From Rheinheimera sp. UJ63 (GTDB lineage Bacteria; Pseudomonadota; Gammaproteobacteria; Enterobacterales; Alteromonadaceae), in assembly GCF_021568285.1 (NCBI RefSeq), contig NZ_JAKGTQ010000002.1, forward strand, positions 372,001 through 436,000: a stretch of DNA of 64,000 bases, read 5' to 3'. The translations under genes were made by a program, and so were the position numbers. This document shows positions 16,693 through 25,227 of this stretch, piece by piece (position 1 is the first letter of the stretch; every line of letters starts with the position of its first letter). Below the pieces are notes generated by a model. It was not told where the DNA came from, ran no database searches, and saw only the letters and a list, made by a program, of their open reading frames with translations.

Positions 16693-16712
16693 CCTATCTG
16701 AGCCTATTCATC

Positions 16713-17417
16713 ATGCCTATCGCTAAACTTGTATTCAGCTTTTGCTGTTTTTTGCTGATTGCGGGTTGTTCTAATACTTATCGCAATTACCTTGATTTAA
16801 TCCAATTAGCGTTGAAACCTGGTGAAGATGTTGCGCTAACTTATTCTTATTTAACTGATGCCCCAAATGACTTTTTATACGTTCGTAATGGCAATCGCCC
16901 ACGTGCAGCTATGGGGTTAATGTCTGGAACCACTAACCAGCAAAAATGGTTATCTGCTGACCAAGCTGTACTAATTACTGAGCAAGGTAGAATTGTAAAA
17001 ACTCAAGGTTTAAGTAATGATTTATTGCATGTCACTAACCTTGCTTCTGATCCTCTTAAAAGAGTAAATGTAGATAAGGCGAGTTGGATCCGCGGTGTTG
17101 ATTGGCAAGTAGGAACTTACGGTAATGAAGTTCGATCTACTTTTATTGTTGGCTCAGATCAAACTTTAGAGTTTTTTGCACAACCAATAAATGTGATCAA
17201 AATAACCGAGAAACTAAACTATATCTCGGATGGTCATTATTGGCGTTTTGATACTGCATGGCAGAATACGTTTTGGCTAGATGCTGAAACCGGTAAGGTA
17301 CTAAAAAGCCAACAACAGCTGCTACCAGGTGGCGAAGTTTTCGAGCTGGTGTTTATCAGCGACATTGTCCGTATCTTCCAGCAGCGTGGTGTTATAGTAA
17401 CGGGAGATGCCGTGTGA
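16713..17417 (+). CDS. YjbF/GfcB-like lipoprotein of polysaccharide export
   Basis: This 234-residue protein has a lipoprotein signal with lipobox LIAGC (Cys19) and then the YjbF/GfcB pattern, including a Tyr-rich YRNYLDLI start and a beta-rich body (WLSADQAVLITEQGRIVKT). GfcB-family lipoproteins belong to group 4 capsule and exopolysaccharide secretion loci; the molecular task is not well defined. It overlaps the next gene by GTGA, which indicates coupled translation. Location is probably the outer membrane, inner face. Confidence 0.8.
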   Translation: MPIAKLVFSFCCFLLIAGCSNTYRNYLDLIQLALKPGEDVALTYSYLTDAPNDFLYVRNGNRPRAAMGLMSGTTNQQKWLSADQAVLITEQGRIVKTQGLSNDLLHVTNLASDPLKRVNVDKASWIRGVDWQVGTYGNEVRSTFIVGSDQTLEFFAQPINVIKITEKLNYISDGHYWRFDTAWQNTFWLDAETGKVLKSQQQLLPGGEVFELVFISDIVRIFQQRGVIVTGDAV

Positions 17418-18163
17418 AACGCCTCATTACCAAGATTATACTTTACGTACTCGCCCTAACCGTTTTTACATCAACTAACCTTTTCAGCGCTGAGCCAGTT
17501 GTAACTGTGCAATTAGAGCATCAAATACATGAGTTCAGTGAACGGCCTCGCTTATCTGAAGTTTTAGCTCATTTACCTGCTGAAACTGCACGCTATTGGC
17601 CATCTAGTAAATTGTTTTTGCTGGATACTGCCGACGTTTCAGAGCAGTTAGCTTTATTTTCTTCCATGTCGACTAGTTTATTGCGTTCTGAAAAGGAAAA
17701 TATGCAAGTTGTAATAGCGCAGTTAGTGAATGCTATTTCTGCTTGGCAGTTTGCAAAACGTATACCTATTACCATTGATCAAGATTTAGTAAGGGTTCAG
17801 CGACGTTTTAATCCACGGTTTGACTCAGGTAACTATAAATTAGTGGTATCGTCCCGTCCTACTGAAATTCAATTTTGGGGAGCGATTGGCCAAGCAAAAA
17901 CAATTTCACATCAAGGTAGCAAATCGGTTAGCTTTTACCACAAACAGCTTAGTTTGAGCTCAGTAGCAGATAGTAGCTATGTCATTGTGGTTCAGCCTAA
18001 TGGCGAAGTATTAAAGGTTGGAGTACAGCTTTGGAATCATACTCATTATGAGCTGATGCCGGGTGCGCAAGTTATTATACCTTTTAAAACGGGTTTATTT
18101 GCAAAAAGCCTTGCCGAATTTAATCAATTGCTTGTCTCTTTGGCTGTAAATAGAGTGTATTAA
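17414..18163 (+). CDS. YjbG/GfcC-like periplasmic capsule protein
   Basis: This 249-residue protein has an N-terminal signal segment (about residues 8-25) and the GfcC layout: two soluble-ligand-binding-like beta domains, with RPTEIQFWGAIGQAK and PGAQVIIPFKTG near the end. GfcC proteins are periplasmic and act with GfcB and GfcD in polysaccharide export. The start is GTG, overlapping the stop of the preceding gene (GTGA), and its own stop overlaps the ATG of the next gene (TAATG). These joins show one translational unit. Confidence 0.8.
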   Translation: MKRLITKIILYVLALTVFTSTNLFSAEPVVTVQLEHQIHEFSERPRLSEVLAHLPAETARYWPSSKLFLLDTADVSEQLALFSSMSTSLLRSEKENMQVVIAQLVNAISAWQFAKRIPITIDQDLVRVQRRFNPRFDSGNYKLVVSSRPTEIQFWGAIGQAKTISHQGSKSVSFYHKQLSLSSVADSSYVIVVQPNGEVLKVGVQLWNHTHYELMPGAQVIIPFKTGLFAKSLAEFNQLLVSLAVNRVY

Positions 18164-20262
18164 TGCGAAACAATTTTTTATCTTTCAATTGCGCTTGGCT
18201 GATGCTGTTGGTTTCCGGTATTGTTCAGGCAAATGACTCTTGGCCTACTTTATCAAATGGCCCATCTCAGGCGGTGCATGGTGGCGTGGGTTTAATTCAA
18301 ACGCCAACAGCACGCATGGCGGAAGAAGGCAATTTTTCCTTTAACTACACAGACAATCAACAATATCGTTTTTGGTCTGTGAGTATTCAATTGTATCCAT
18401 GGCTTGAAACCACAGCGCGCTATACTGATGTTAGAACTCGACTATACAGCAGTTCGGAAGCTTTTAGCGGCGACCAAACCTATAAAGATAAAGGTTTGGA
18501 TGTAAAGTTACGCTTATGGCAAGAAAGTCAGTTTTTGCCAGAAGTCGCTTTGGGTTTTAAAGATTTTGGTGGTACAGGCTTATTTGAAAGTGAGTTTGTC
18601 AGTTTAAGTAAACGCTTAGGTAATTTTGATTTTCATCTCGGACTGGGTTGGGGTTACTTGGGGGCGGCAGGCAATGTTACTAATCCATTTTGTGAAGTAC
18701 GTGATAGTTTTTGTACAAGGCCAGGTGGCTTTAGTGGGCAAGGTGGTAAGATTGATTATCAACGTTTTTTTAAAGGCCCTGCCTCAGTTTTTGGTGGGAT
18801 CAGCTATCAAACGGCCTGGCAACCATTACTTTTCAAATTAGAGTACGAAGGTAATAACTACATTGATGATTTTGCTGGAGAACTTCCGCAGGATAGTCGC
18901 TGGAATATTGGTGCGACTTACCAATATCAGGATTTTACTTTTGATTTGAATTACCAACGTGGTAACACTTTAGGTTTTGGCGTGCATTACGCTTTTAATC
19001 TGCATCAAGCAGAACAATATAAAATTAAACCGCCTATGATCCCGGTTAGCACGGAGCGCAGTGATATACCTGCTAGCATTAATTTCAACACACTTATTAG
19101 TAATTTGTACTACAACGCTGGCTTTGTGCCACGAGGTGTTCATGTCGAAGGTGATGAATTAATTATTCATGGTCATTCCATCGCTTTTCGTGATGATGAA
19201 GAACTTACCGAGCGGGTTGGGCGTGCTATTGCAGCACAACTTCCGGCTGGGCTTAAAACAATTAGGGTATTAGAGTACAGCGGCACTTTGCCGCTTGTTG
19301 AAAAGGTTATTGATGCTGATAGTTTTATTGCTGCAGTGTCTTACGATGTATTACAACCCGACCTTCGTTCAACATATATAAGACAAGAACCCTCTTTAAA
19401 AGCAGTAGAGGGCGTAAGAACAGCGGATGTATCTGGTTTTTACACTAATTCGGAATTTTTTTGGGTACAGTCGTTTGGCAACCCTGAACAGTTTTATATG
19501 TACCAAGGAGGCTTGCTTTTAGCGGGTGGTTATCATTTTAATGATAAATTTAGGCTGAATGGTACTGCTAAGCTAACAATGTTGGATAACTTTGATCAAT
19601 TTAACTTTAAAGTTGATCCTTTAGATACGGCATTGCCACGCGTTCGTACCTTTGTACGTGAATATGTTACGCGCAGCAGGCTTAGTGTTGAAAACGTTTA
19701 TGGTCATTGGCAAAATCAAATTGCCCCTTCGTTATTTGCACAAGCTTATGTTGGCTATCTTGAAACAATGTTTGGTGGCGCCGGTTTAGAGCTGTTATAT
19801 CGTCCTGTTGACAGTAATTTTTCTGTTGGTTTTGATTTAAACTATGTCAAGCAACGCTCTTTTGAAAAGGAGTTTGCCTTTTTTGATTACAGTGTGTTAA
19901 CCGGCCACATTAATGTGTATTGGCAACCGGAATTCCTACCTGATACCCGTCTGACCTTTAATATAGGACAGTTCCTAGCCAAGGATAAAGGGGTCAATGT
20001 CGATTTTGCTAAGCGTTTTGATAGCGGCATGATAATTGGTGCTTATGCTGCGATAACGGATGCCTCTGCAGCTGATTATGGTGAAGGAAGTTTTACTAAA
20101 GGCTTTTATCTATCGATACCCTTTGACTTATTTTCGGTTAGACCTTCGAAGGGGCGAGGCAATGTGCCTTGGGTGCCAATTAGTCGTGATGGTGGCCAAC
20201 CGCTGAATCGTCCTGTAAAATTAATAGATGTTACAGAGATCCGTTCTCCATTTAATGATTAA
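18163..20262 (+). CDS. YjbH/GfcD-like outer-membrane beta-barrel protein
   Basis: This 699-residue protein has a signal peptide (cleavage after VQA, about residue 23) and then GGVGLIQTPTARMAEEG, the opening typical of YjbH/GfcD. Alternating aromatic beta-strand segments continue to the end, as in an outer-membrane barrel predicted to pass polysaccharide. Length matches the family. It is the last gene of the yjb-like operon; a hairpin follows 7 bases after the stop. Confidence 0.85.
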   Translation: MRNNFLSFNCAWLMLLVSGIVQANDSWPTLSNGPSQAVHGGVGLIQTPTARMAEEGNFSFNYTDNQQYRFWSVSIQLYPWLETTARYTDVRTRLYSSSEAFSGDQTYKDKGLDVKLRLWQESQFLPEVALGFKDFGGTGLFESEFVSLSKRLGNFDFHLGLGWGYLGAAGNVTNPFCEVRDSFCTRPGGFSGQGGKIDYQRFFKGPASVFGGISYQTAWQPLLFKLEYEGNNYIDDFAGELPQDSRWNIGATYQYQDFTFDLNYQRGNTLGFGVHYAFNLHQAEQYKIKPPMIPVSTERSDIPASINFNTLISNLYYNAGFVPRGVHVEGDELIIHGHSIAFRDDEELTERVGRAIAAQLPAGLKTIRVLEYSGTLPLVEKVIDADSFIAAVSYDVLQPDLRSTYIRQEPSLKAVEGVRTADVSGFYTNSEFFWVQSFGNPEQFYMYQGGLLLAGGYHFNDKFRLNGTAKLTMLDNFDQFNFKVDPLDTALPRVRTFVREYVTRSRLSVENVYGHWQNQIAPSLFAQAYVGYLETMFGGAGLELLYRPVDSNFSVGFDLNYVKQRSFEKEFAFFDYSVLTGHINVYWQPEFLPDTRLTFNIGQFLAKDKGVNVDFAKRFDSGMIIGAYAAITDASAADYGEGSFTKGFYLSIPFDLFSVRPSKGRGNVPWVPISRDGGQPLNRPVKLIDVTEIRSPFND

Positions 20263-20269
20263 GTTTATG

Positions 20270-20304
20270 TTGGTCATTCCGGACTAAAGTGTCGGTTTGA
20301 CCAA
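20270..20304 (+). repeat. Imperfect hairpin after yjbH, degenerate member of the 22-bp repeat family
   Basis: Arms TTGGTCA and TGACCAA enclose CCGGAC and GTGTCGG segments. The right half (AGTGTCGGTTTGACCA) resembles one monomer of the array at 20704-20879. There is no T run, so it is a weak terminator at best. It may be the seed or remnant of a repeat array. Confidence 0.5.
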
Positions 20305-20373
20305 TCGCAATTGCCTGTTTAGCCGTAGTGTTATCTTGAAGAACTTAGTTGGTTTTAGTAAAGGCGAAGATAA

Positions 20374-20682
20374 ATGATTTATTTCAACAGTCAGAGTATC
20401 CCCGAGCTTGCTGGCTTGAATTTTTCACAGCGCATGGAAGTGATTCGTACTGCGGCTGATAGGCTAGCCGCACCCACCAAGATAACGTTGAATATTATTA
20501 AGTTAATTATTCTTTCTACGTTATTTATTTTAATTGCTCGCGCTGAAGGTTTAGCCATCCCTGGTTACATTCTGTTATTGGTGGTGGTTTATCCGTTGAT
20601 CACACGGCCTATCACTTTTTATTTATGCCGCTCACAGTTTGCCACAATTCGCCGGCAGCAGTTTCCAGAACAACAAGCTTAG
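20374..20682 (+). CDS. Small membrane protein, DUF6170-like
   Basis: This 102-residue protein has a soluble start (NSQSIPELAGLNFSQRMEVIR), two closely spaced hydrophobic segments at about residues 42-58 and 63-80 around a short turn, and a basic tail. I recall similar proteins listed as DUF6170 in Alteromonadales; no function is known to me. The frame uses codons like its neighbours. It stands alone between the yjb-like operon and the minus-strand prpE, with a repeat array after it. Confidence 0.6.
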   Translation: MIYFNSQSIPELAGLNFSQRMEVIRTAADRLAAPTKITLNIIKLIILSTLFILIARAEGLAIPGYILLLVVVYPLITRPITFYLCRSQFATIRRQQFPEQQA

Positions 20683-20703
20683 TCGCCATTAAGCCTAACC
20701 GAC

Positions 20704-20879
20704 TCTGAGTATGGTCAAACCAGTACCGGAGTGCGGTCTGGCCAGTGTCTGAGTATGGCCAGACCAGTACCGGAGTGCGGTCTGACCAGTGTCTGAGTGT
20801 GGCCAAACCAGTACCGGAGTGCGGTCTGACCAGTGTCTGAGTGTGGTCAAACCAGTACCGGAGTGTGGTTTGACCAGTG
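20704..20879. repeat. Array R1 of the 22-bp intergenic repeat: eight monomers as four 44-bp dimers
   Basis: Eight 22-base monomers lie in tandem without spacers, starting at 20704, 20726, 20748 and so on. Each contains GAGTR-YGG-YYNGACCAGT. They alternate between a type starting TCTGAG and a type starting CCGGAG, so the true period is 44 bases. A partial ninth copy starts at 20880. The array fills the gap between two convergent genes. Neighbouring dimers differ by only a few bases. Confidence 0.9.
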
Positions 20880-20895
20880 TCGGGGTGGGGTGGTG

Positions 20896-22782
20896 TTAGG
20901 TGATGCCGCGTTGTTTCATGATGTTGGCGATCTCCGGTAAGCTGGCAGGATCGTCGATAGTAGATGGGACTTGGTAGCTTTGCCCTTCACCGATTTGCCG
21001 TAACAGTTTACGTAAAATTTTACCCGAACGTGTTTTGGGTAGCCGTGGCACGATTAATGCTTTTTTAAAGCTGGCAACGGCACCGATTTCTTGTCTTACT
21101 AACGCGACTAACTCTGCTTGTAGGGTCGTTTCATCAACGGTGATGCCGTTTTTCAGTAGCACGAAACCCACAGGCTGCTGACCTTTTAATTCATCAGGTA
21201 AACCGATAACACAGCATTCTGCCACGGCAGGGTGCGAGGCTAAAATCTCTTCCATTTCGCCTGTTGATAAACGATGCCCAGCAACGTTGATGACGTCATC
21301 CGTACGGCCCATCACAAACAGATAGCCGTCTTCATCCAGATAGCCACCATCGCCGCTGCTGTAATAGCCTGGGAAGTGACTTAAGTAACCGGCTTTAAAA
21401 CGCTCTGGATTGCCCCAGATGGTGGTTAAACAGCCGGGGGGTAGTGGCAGCTTAATCGCAATATTGCCTTGCGTGTTGGCGGGTACAGCTTGTCCTGTGT
21501 CATCTAATATTTGCACATGGTAGCCAGGTACAGGTTTGGTTGACGAGCCTGGCTTGGCCGGTAGTAACTCCACACCGGCTAAATTGGCGCAAATGGCCCA
21601 GCCTGTTTCAGTTTGCCACCAGTGATCAATCACGGGTTTGCCTAATACTTCGCAAGCCCATTGATAGGTGGGGGGATCAAGCCGCTCACCGGCCATAAAA
21701 ACATGTTTTAACTGGCTTAAGTTATGCGGTTTTAACAGTTCAGCATGTGGATCTTCTTTTCGAATCGCACGAAAGGCGGTAGGCGCAGCAAAAATGGCTT
21801 TTACGTTATATTCCGCACATACTCGCCAGAATGCACCTGCATCGGGTGTAAATACTGGTTTACCTTCATACAAAATAGTGGTGGCGCCTGCGAGCAAGGG
21901 GCCATACACAATGTATGAGTGTCCTACCACCCAGCCCACATCTGAGGCAGCCCAAAACACATCGCCGGCTTGAATATCGTAAATGGCTTGCATGCTGTAT
22001 TTTAAGGCAACCGCATGCCCGCCGTTATCGCGCACTACACCTTTAGGTTTGCCGGTGGTGCCAGAAGTATAAAGGATGTAAAGCGGATCAGTACTTTTCA
22101 CCGGCACCGCGTCTACGGCTGTGGCATTAAGCATGGCTTGTTGCCAATCCACATCACGCCCTGCAACCAGGGTTGCAGGATCTTGCGGGCGCTGAAAAAT
22201 GATACAGTGTTCGGGTTTAAATTCTGCTTTTTCAATCGCGCTGTCGAGTAACGGTTTGTAGCTGATAACACGATTAATCTCGATGCCACATGAGGCACTG
22301 ATCACCACTTTGGGTTTAGCATCATCGATTCGGATCGCTAACTCATGCGGTGCAAAACCACCAAATACCACTGAGTGAATGGCACCTAACCGCGCCGATG
22401 CCAACATGGCGATCACCGCTTGCGGGATCATCGGCATATAGATAACCACACGATCACCTTTGGTTACGCCATTTGCTTGTAATACTCCGGCGAATTTTGC
22501 TACTTGATCGAGGAGTTGCTTATAAGTGTATTGTTGTTTGGTTTGAGTCACCGGAGAGTCATAAATAAGGGCTACTTGCTCGCCACGCCCTTCAATAACT
22601 TGCTGATCCAGTGCTAAATAACAGGTGTTAAGCTCACCATCTGCAAACCATTGATACTGCTGCTCAGCCTGCTGACTGAGGATTTTGCTTGGCGGCTTGT
22701 GCCATGCCAAGGCGTTAGCCTGCTTTTGCCAAAATGCGGTCGGATTCGTTAATGCTGCTTGGTACTGTTGTTGGTAAGACAT
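20896..22782 (-). CDS. prpE: Propionate-CoA ligase (PrpE-type acyl-CoA synthetase)
   Basis: This 628-residue enzyme of the acetyl-CoA synthetase family activates propionate (and probably acetate) with ATP to the acyl-CoA. Visible motifs are YTSGTTGKPKG (AMP-binding), ASCGIEINRVISYKPLLD (typical of PrpE rather than Acs), YYSSGDGGYLDEDGY and the C-terminal TRSGKILRKLLRQ with the Lys that is commonly acetylated. Length fits PrpE. The ATG at 22782 has AAGGA upstream. No prp (methylcitrate) genes are next to it in this window, so it may act as a stand-alone scavenger of short-chain acids. Confidence 0.88.
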   Translation of the reverse strand: MSYQQQYQAALTNPTAFWQKQANALAWHKPPSKILSQQAEQQYQWFADGELNTCYLALDQQVIEGRGEQVALIYDSPVTQTKQQYTYKQLLDQVAKFAGVLQANGVTKGDRVVIYMPMIPQAVIAMLASARLGAIHSVVFGGFAPHELAIRIDDAKPKVVISASCGIEINRVISYKPLLDSAIEKAEFKPEHCIIFQRPQDPATLVAGRDVDWQQAMLNATAVDAVPVKSTDPLYILYTSGTTGKPKGVVRDNGGHAVALKYSMQAIYDIQAGDVFWAASDVGWVVGHSYIVYGPLLAGATTILYEGKPVFTPDAGAFWRVCAEYNVKAIFAAPTAFRAIRKEDPHAELLKPHNLSQLKHVFMAGERLDPPTYQWACEVLGKPVIDHWWQTETGWAICANLAGVELLPAKPGSSTKPVPGYHVQILDDTGQAVPANTQGNIAIKLPLPPGCLTTIWGNPERFKAGYLSHFPGYYSSGDGGYLDEDGYLFVMGRTDDVINVAGHRLSTGEMEEILASHPAVAECCVIGLPDELKGQQPVGFVLLKNGITVDETTLQAELVALVRQEIGAVASFKKALIVPRLPKTRSGKILRKLLRQIGEGQSYQVPSTIDDPASLPEIANIMKQRGIT

Positions 22783-22918
22783 TGCGTGGTCCTTTACTTT
22801 TTATTTATGAACTTACTGTACATAAATCAGGCGTAAATAGAACTTAGACTTATAGCTAATGCAGCAAGATGTCGTTAGAGGGCCGTGCCATTATATTTTT
22901 GCTGTGGAGTGTTTAAGG

Positions 22919-22950
22919 TAAAGAAAAGCGCACATGGGAAAACTGTGCGC
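22919..22950 (-). terminator. Rho-independent terminator of the TPR-GGDEF gene
   Basis: On the minus strand a stem of GCGCACA and TGTGCGC with a nine-base loop is followed by TTTTCTTT. It lies 55 bases past the stop codon at 23005 and separates that gene from prpE. Confidence 0.75.
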
Positions 22951-23004
22951 ACTGTCTCAACTGATATGGCAGAGTGTAATCAAACACTAGAGATAAGCTA
23001 AAAT

Positions 23005-25071
23005 TTACCCTTTGATGACATGGTAATTAAGCATGTTCTCGCGGATCGCCCCATTAAGATCTGATTGTAAATGCGGCTCTGCATCGGCAAACGGCACTCG
23101 CAATTCGTCAATCAGGTTGATTTGGTTACGGCCATTCAACTTACTTAAGTAAAGGGCCATATCGGCAACCTGTAATACTTTTTCCCAATTAAATTGATGC
23201 TCAGGAACTTGCGAAAACGGCAAGCGAATAAAGCCACCGCTAATCGTCACGGGGATCTCATTGCCTTCGTATACCACGGGTAGGGCACTGACCACTTGCA
23301 GTACTTGTTGGCAGAGTTGATCAATATCTTCTTGCTCTAAACGCTGAATAACAATTAAAAACTCTTCACCACCCCAGCGGATCAACAGCTCGTTCTCATC
23401 GGTTAAGGCCAATAAGCGTCGACTTAAATCAATCAGCACGGCATCACCTGCCGCATGGCCATAGTTATCGTTAATTTGTTTGAAAAAGTCGATATCTAAC
23501 AATAAGAGCGCGCAAGCATCCGGCTGGCTGCTTTTATGCCGTTTCGCCATTTTATCTTGCATAGCACGACGATTAAATAAGCCGGTTAAAGGGTCGCGTA
23601 AAGACTGATATTCCAGTTGTTTATTGACTTCTTTTAAGCGTAGATTGGAGCGTTGTACTTTGCGGTATAAATTAACCAATAACAACGCCGCTAAACCCAT
23701 AATAAAAATAAACAAAAGGGTAATGGTTTGCTGTAATTGCTTGTTAGTTAATAACTCCTCTTGCAAGGCATTTTGCTGCTGCAAAATAGTGATGCGTTGG
23801 TTTTGGGTTTTTAAATCATAGCGATCTTGCAAGTTACGAATATTTTGCTCGCGCTCCGCGATCATAATCTCGCTGCGAATTTGCATTAACTGCTCAAGCA
23901 TGATGGCCAAATTTTTATAATCATTGACGGCTTTATATGCTTTGGTAAAAGACAGTGTATATTCTTCGAGGATCGCTTTGTTGTTGCGCTTTTTTGCGTA
24001 GTCAAAAATTTCTTGCATTTTGGCAAAGCCCTGCTGGCTATTACCGGCAAGTACTTGTAAATAAGCTAAATTGAATTCGATAAAATTAGTGGTGTTTATC
24101 TCGTTGGTTAGTTGAGCTTCTGCTAAGGCCTGCTCTAGAATGGTTTTTGCAGCATCCAATTTATTTTGGTCAATGTAGTCAGAGCCCAGGTTATTCATAA
24201 ACTTTAATAGTAAAGCATGTTTGTTAAACTGACGAGCCCCGGCTAAACCGGCCAAGTTAACTTGCTCGGCTGCCGCAAAATCTTTTAAAGAGGAATAAAC
24301 AAAACCAAGAGTTAGATAAACATCGGGCAATAATGCATCTTGTTGATGATGTTTCAGCTCGGTGATCAATTCTTCTAGTAAGGCTTTTGCACGTTCCCAG
24401 TTTTTTAAATCAATATGAACATAAGCTGTTTGTCTTGTCAGAAATACTCGTCTAATCAACACACGATTATCATTACTGCCATCTAAGGTGTCTAACGCTG
24501 CATTGTAATGAAATAATGCCTTATCAAACTCTTGGGTATCTCGGAATAAACGACCTAATATCGCGTTTACCCAATAAATTATTCGAGTATCACTCAGCTC
24601 AGGAAGCATTTCAATTAAGCTGTCGGCATGAATATAAGCTTGATTGAGTTCATTTCGAAAGGTAAGCACATCAATGCGGGTGCTGAAAATTTCTGCTCGT
24701 GCATTTGGCGTTAGCGGCTGTGTGGTTAATTGTTCTAGGGTGTCTAAAGCGCTATCGGTATGCGCGATCTCGCCTTTGTGCATATAATATGCAACGTAAT
24801 AAGACAAGGTTCGTACTTTAGACTCTATTGGCGTGTTTTCATCTAATGACTTTACTAATTGTTCTAACAACACTTTGGCAGCGGCTGCATCGCTGACTTG
24901 AAGCGTTAAATAGTGGTCTAGTTGTTTTTCTAGCGCAATATCTTGATATTTATGGGGTTTCTCAGATGCTTCAACTGCTTCAGCCGGAGCGTTGGCATAG
25001 GCATGCGGAATAGTAAGACATAACCAACCAGTGATTAACAAGGTAATCCAAACAACTACTTGGCTTTGCAT
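23005..25071 (-). CDS. Membrane diguanylate cyclase with periplasmic TPR domain
   Basis: This 688-residue protein has a signal peptide (cleaved near residue 26), a long helical region of TPR-like repeats (about 40-400), a coiled coil, one membrane segment (FIFIMGLAALLLVNLY, about 460) and a C-terminal GGDEF domain. The active-site loop reads GGEEF at about residues 567-571 with DPLTGLFNRRA and DIDFFKQINDNYGH upstream, so cyclic-di-GMP synthesis is likely. I do not see an RxxD inhibitory site directly before it. The TPR part should sit in the periplasm and sense a protein or peptide signal. No linked operon partner is evident. Confidence 0.88.
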   Translation of the reverse strand: MQSQVVVWITLLITGWLCLTIPHAYANAPAEAVEASEKPHKYQDIALEKQLDHYLTLQVSDAAAAKVLLEQLVKSLDENTPIESKVRTLSYYVAYYMHKGEIAHTDSALDTLEQLTTQPLTPNARAEIFSTRIDVLTFRNELNQAYIHADSLIEMLPELSDTRIIYWVNAILGRLFRDTQEFDKALFHYNAALDTLDGSNDNRVLIRRVFLTRQTAYVHIDLKNWERAKALLEELITELKHHQQDALLPDVYLTLGFVYSSLKDFAAAEQVNLAGLAGARQFNKHALLLKFMNNLGSDYIDQNKLDAAKTILEQALAEAQLTNEINTTNFIEFNLAYLQVLAGNSQQGFAKMQEIFDYAKKRNNKAILEEYTLSFTKAYKAVNDYKNLAIMLEQLMQIRSEIMIAEREQNIRNLQDRYDLKTQNQRITILQQQNALQEELLTNKQLQQTITLLFIFIMGLAALLLVNLYRKVQRSNLRLKEVNKQLEYQSLRDPLTGLFNRRAMQDKMAKRHKSSQPDACALLLLDIDFFKQINDNYGHAAGDAVLIDLSRRLLALTDENELLIRWGGEEFLIVIQRLEQEDIDQLCQQVLQVVSALPVVYEGNEIPVTISGGFIRLPFSQVPEHQFNWEKVLQVADMALYLSKLNGRNQINLIDELRVPFADAEPHLQSDLNGAIRENMLNYHVIKG

Positions 25072-25141
25072 GTCATTGAGTCGTAATAAAGTGAATTCAT
25101 AGTATTAGTTTTAACCAAGTTTGTGTCAGAAGTCTACTTTA

Positions 25142-25172
25142 TTGAAAAAATTACTTAATGATCAGTTATAAT
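25142..25172 (+). promoter_or_regulatory. Predicted promoter of the paeA-like gene
   Basis: TTGAAA (25142-25147) and a consensus TATAAT (25167-25172) are spaced 19 bases apart. The leader contains a small hairpin GCCTA-ATT-TAGGC (25196-25208) followed by TTTTGTT, which could act as a weak attenuator. Confidence 0.4.
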
Positions 25173-25227
25173 AGCGCTATCGGAACCTTGCCGATGCCTA
25201 ATTTAGGCTTTTGTTAACGGATACATT

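Noticed and set aside
20612-20806. 64-codon minus-strand frame through array R1
   Set aside because: It is a by-product of the repeat and overlaps the real gene at 20374-20682.
20704-20879. CRISPR array
   Set aside because: Units abut directly with no unique spacers, and no cas gene is in the window.
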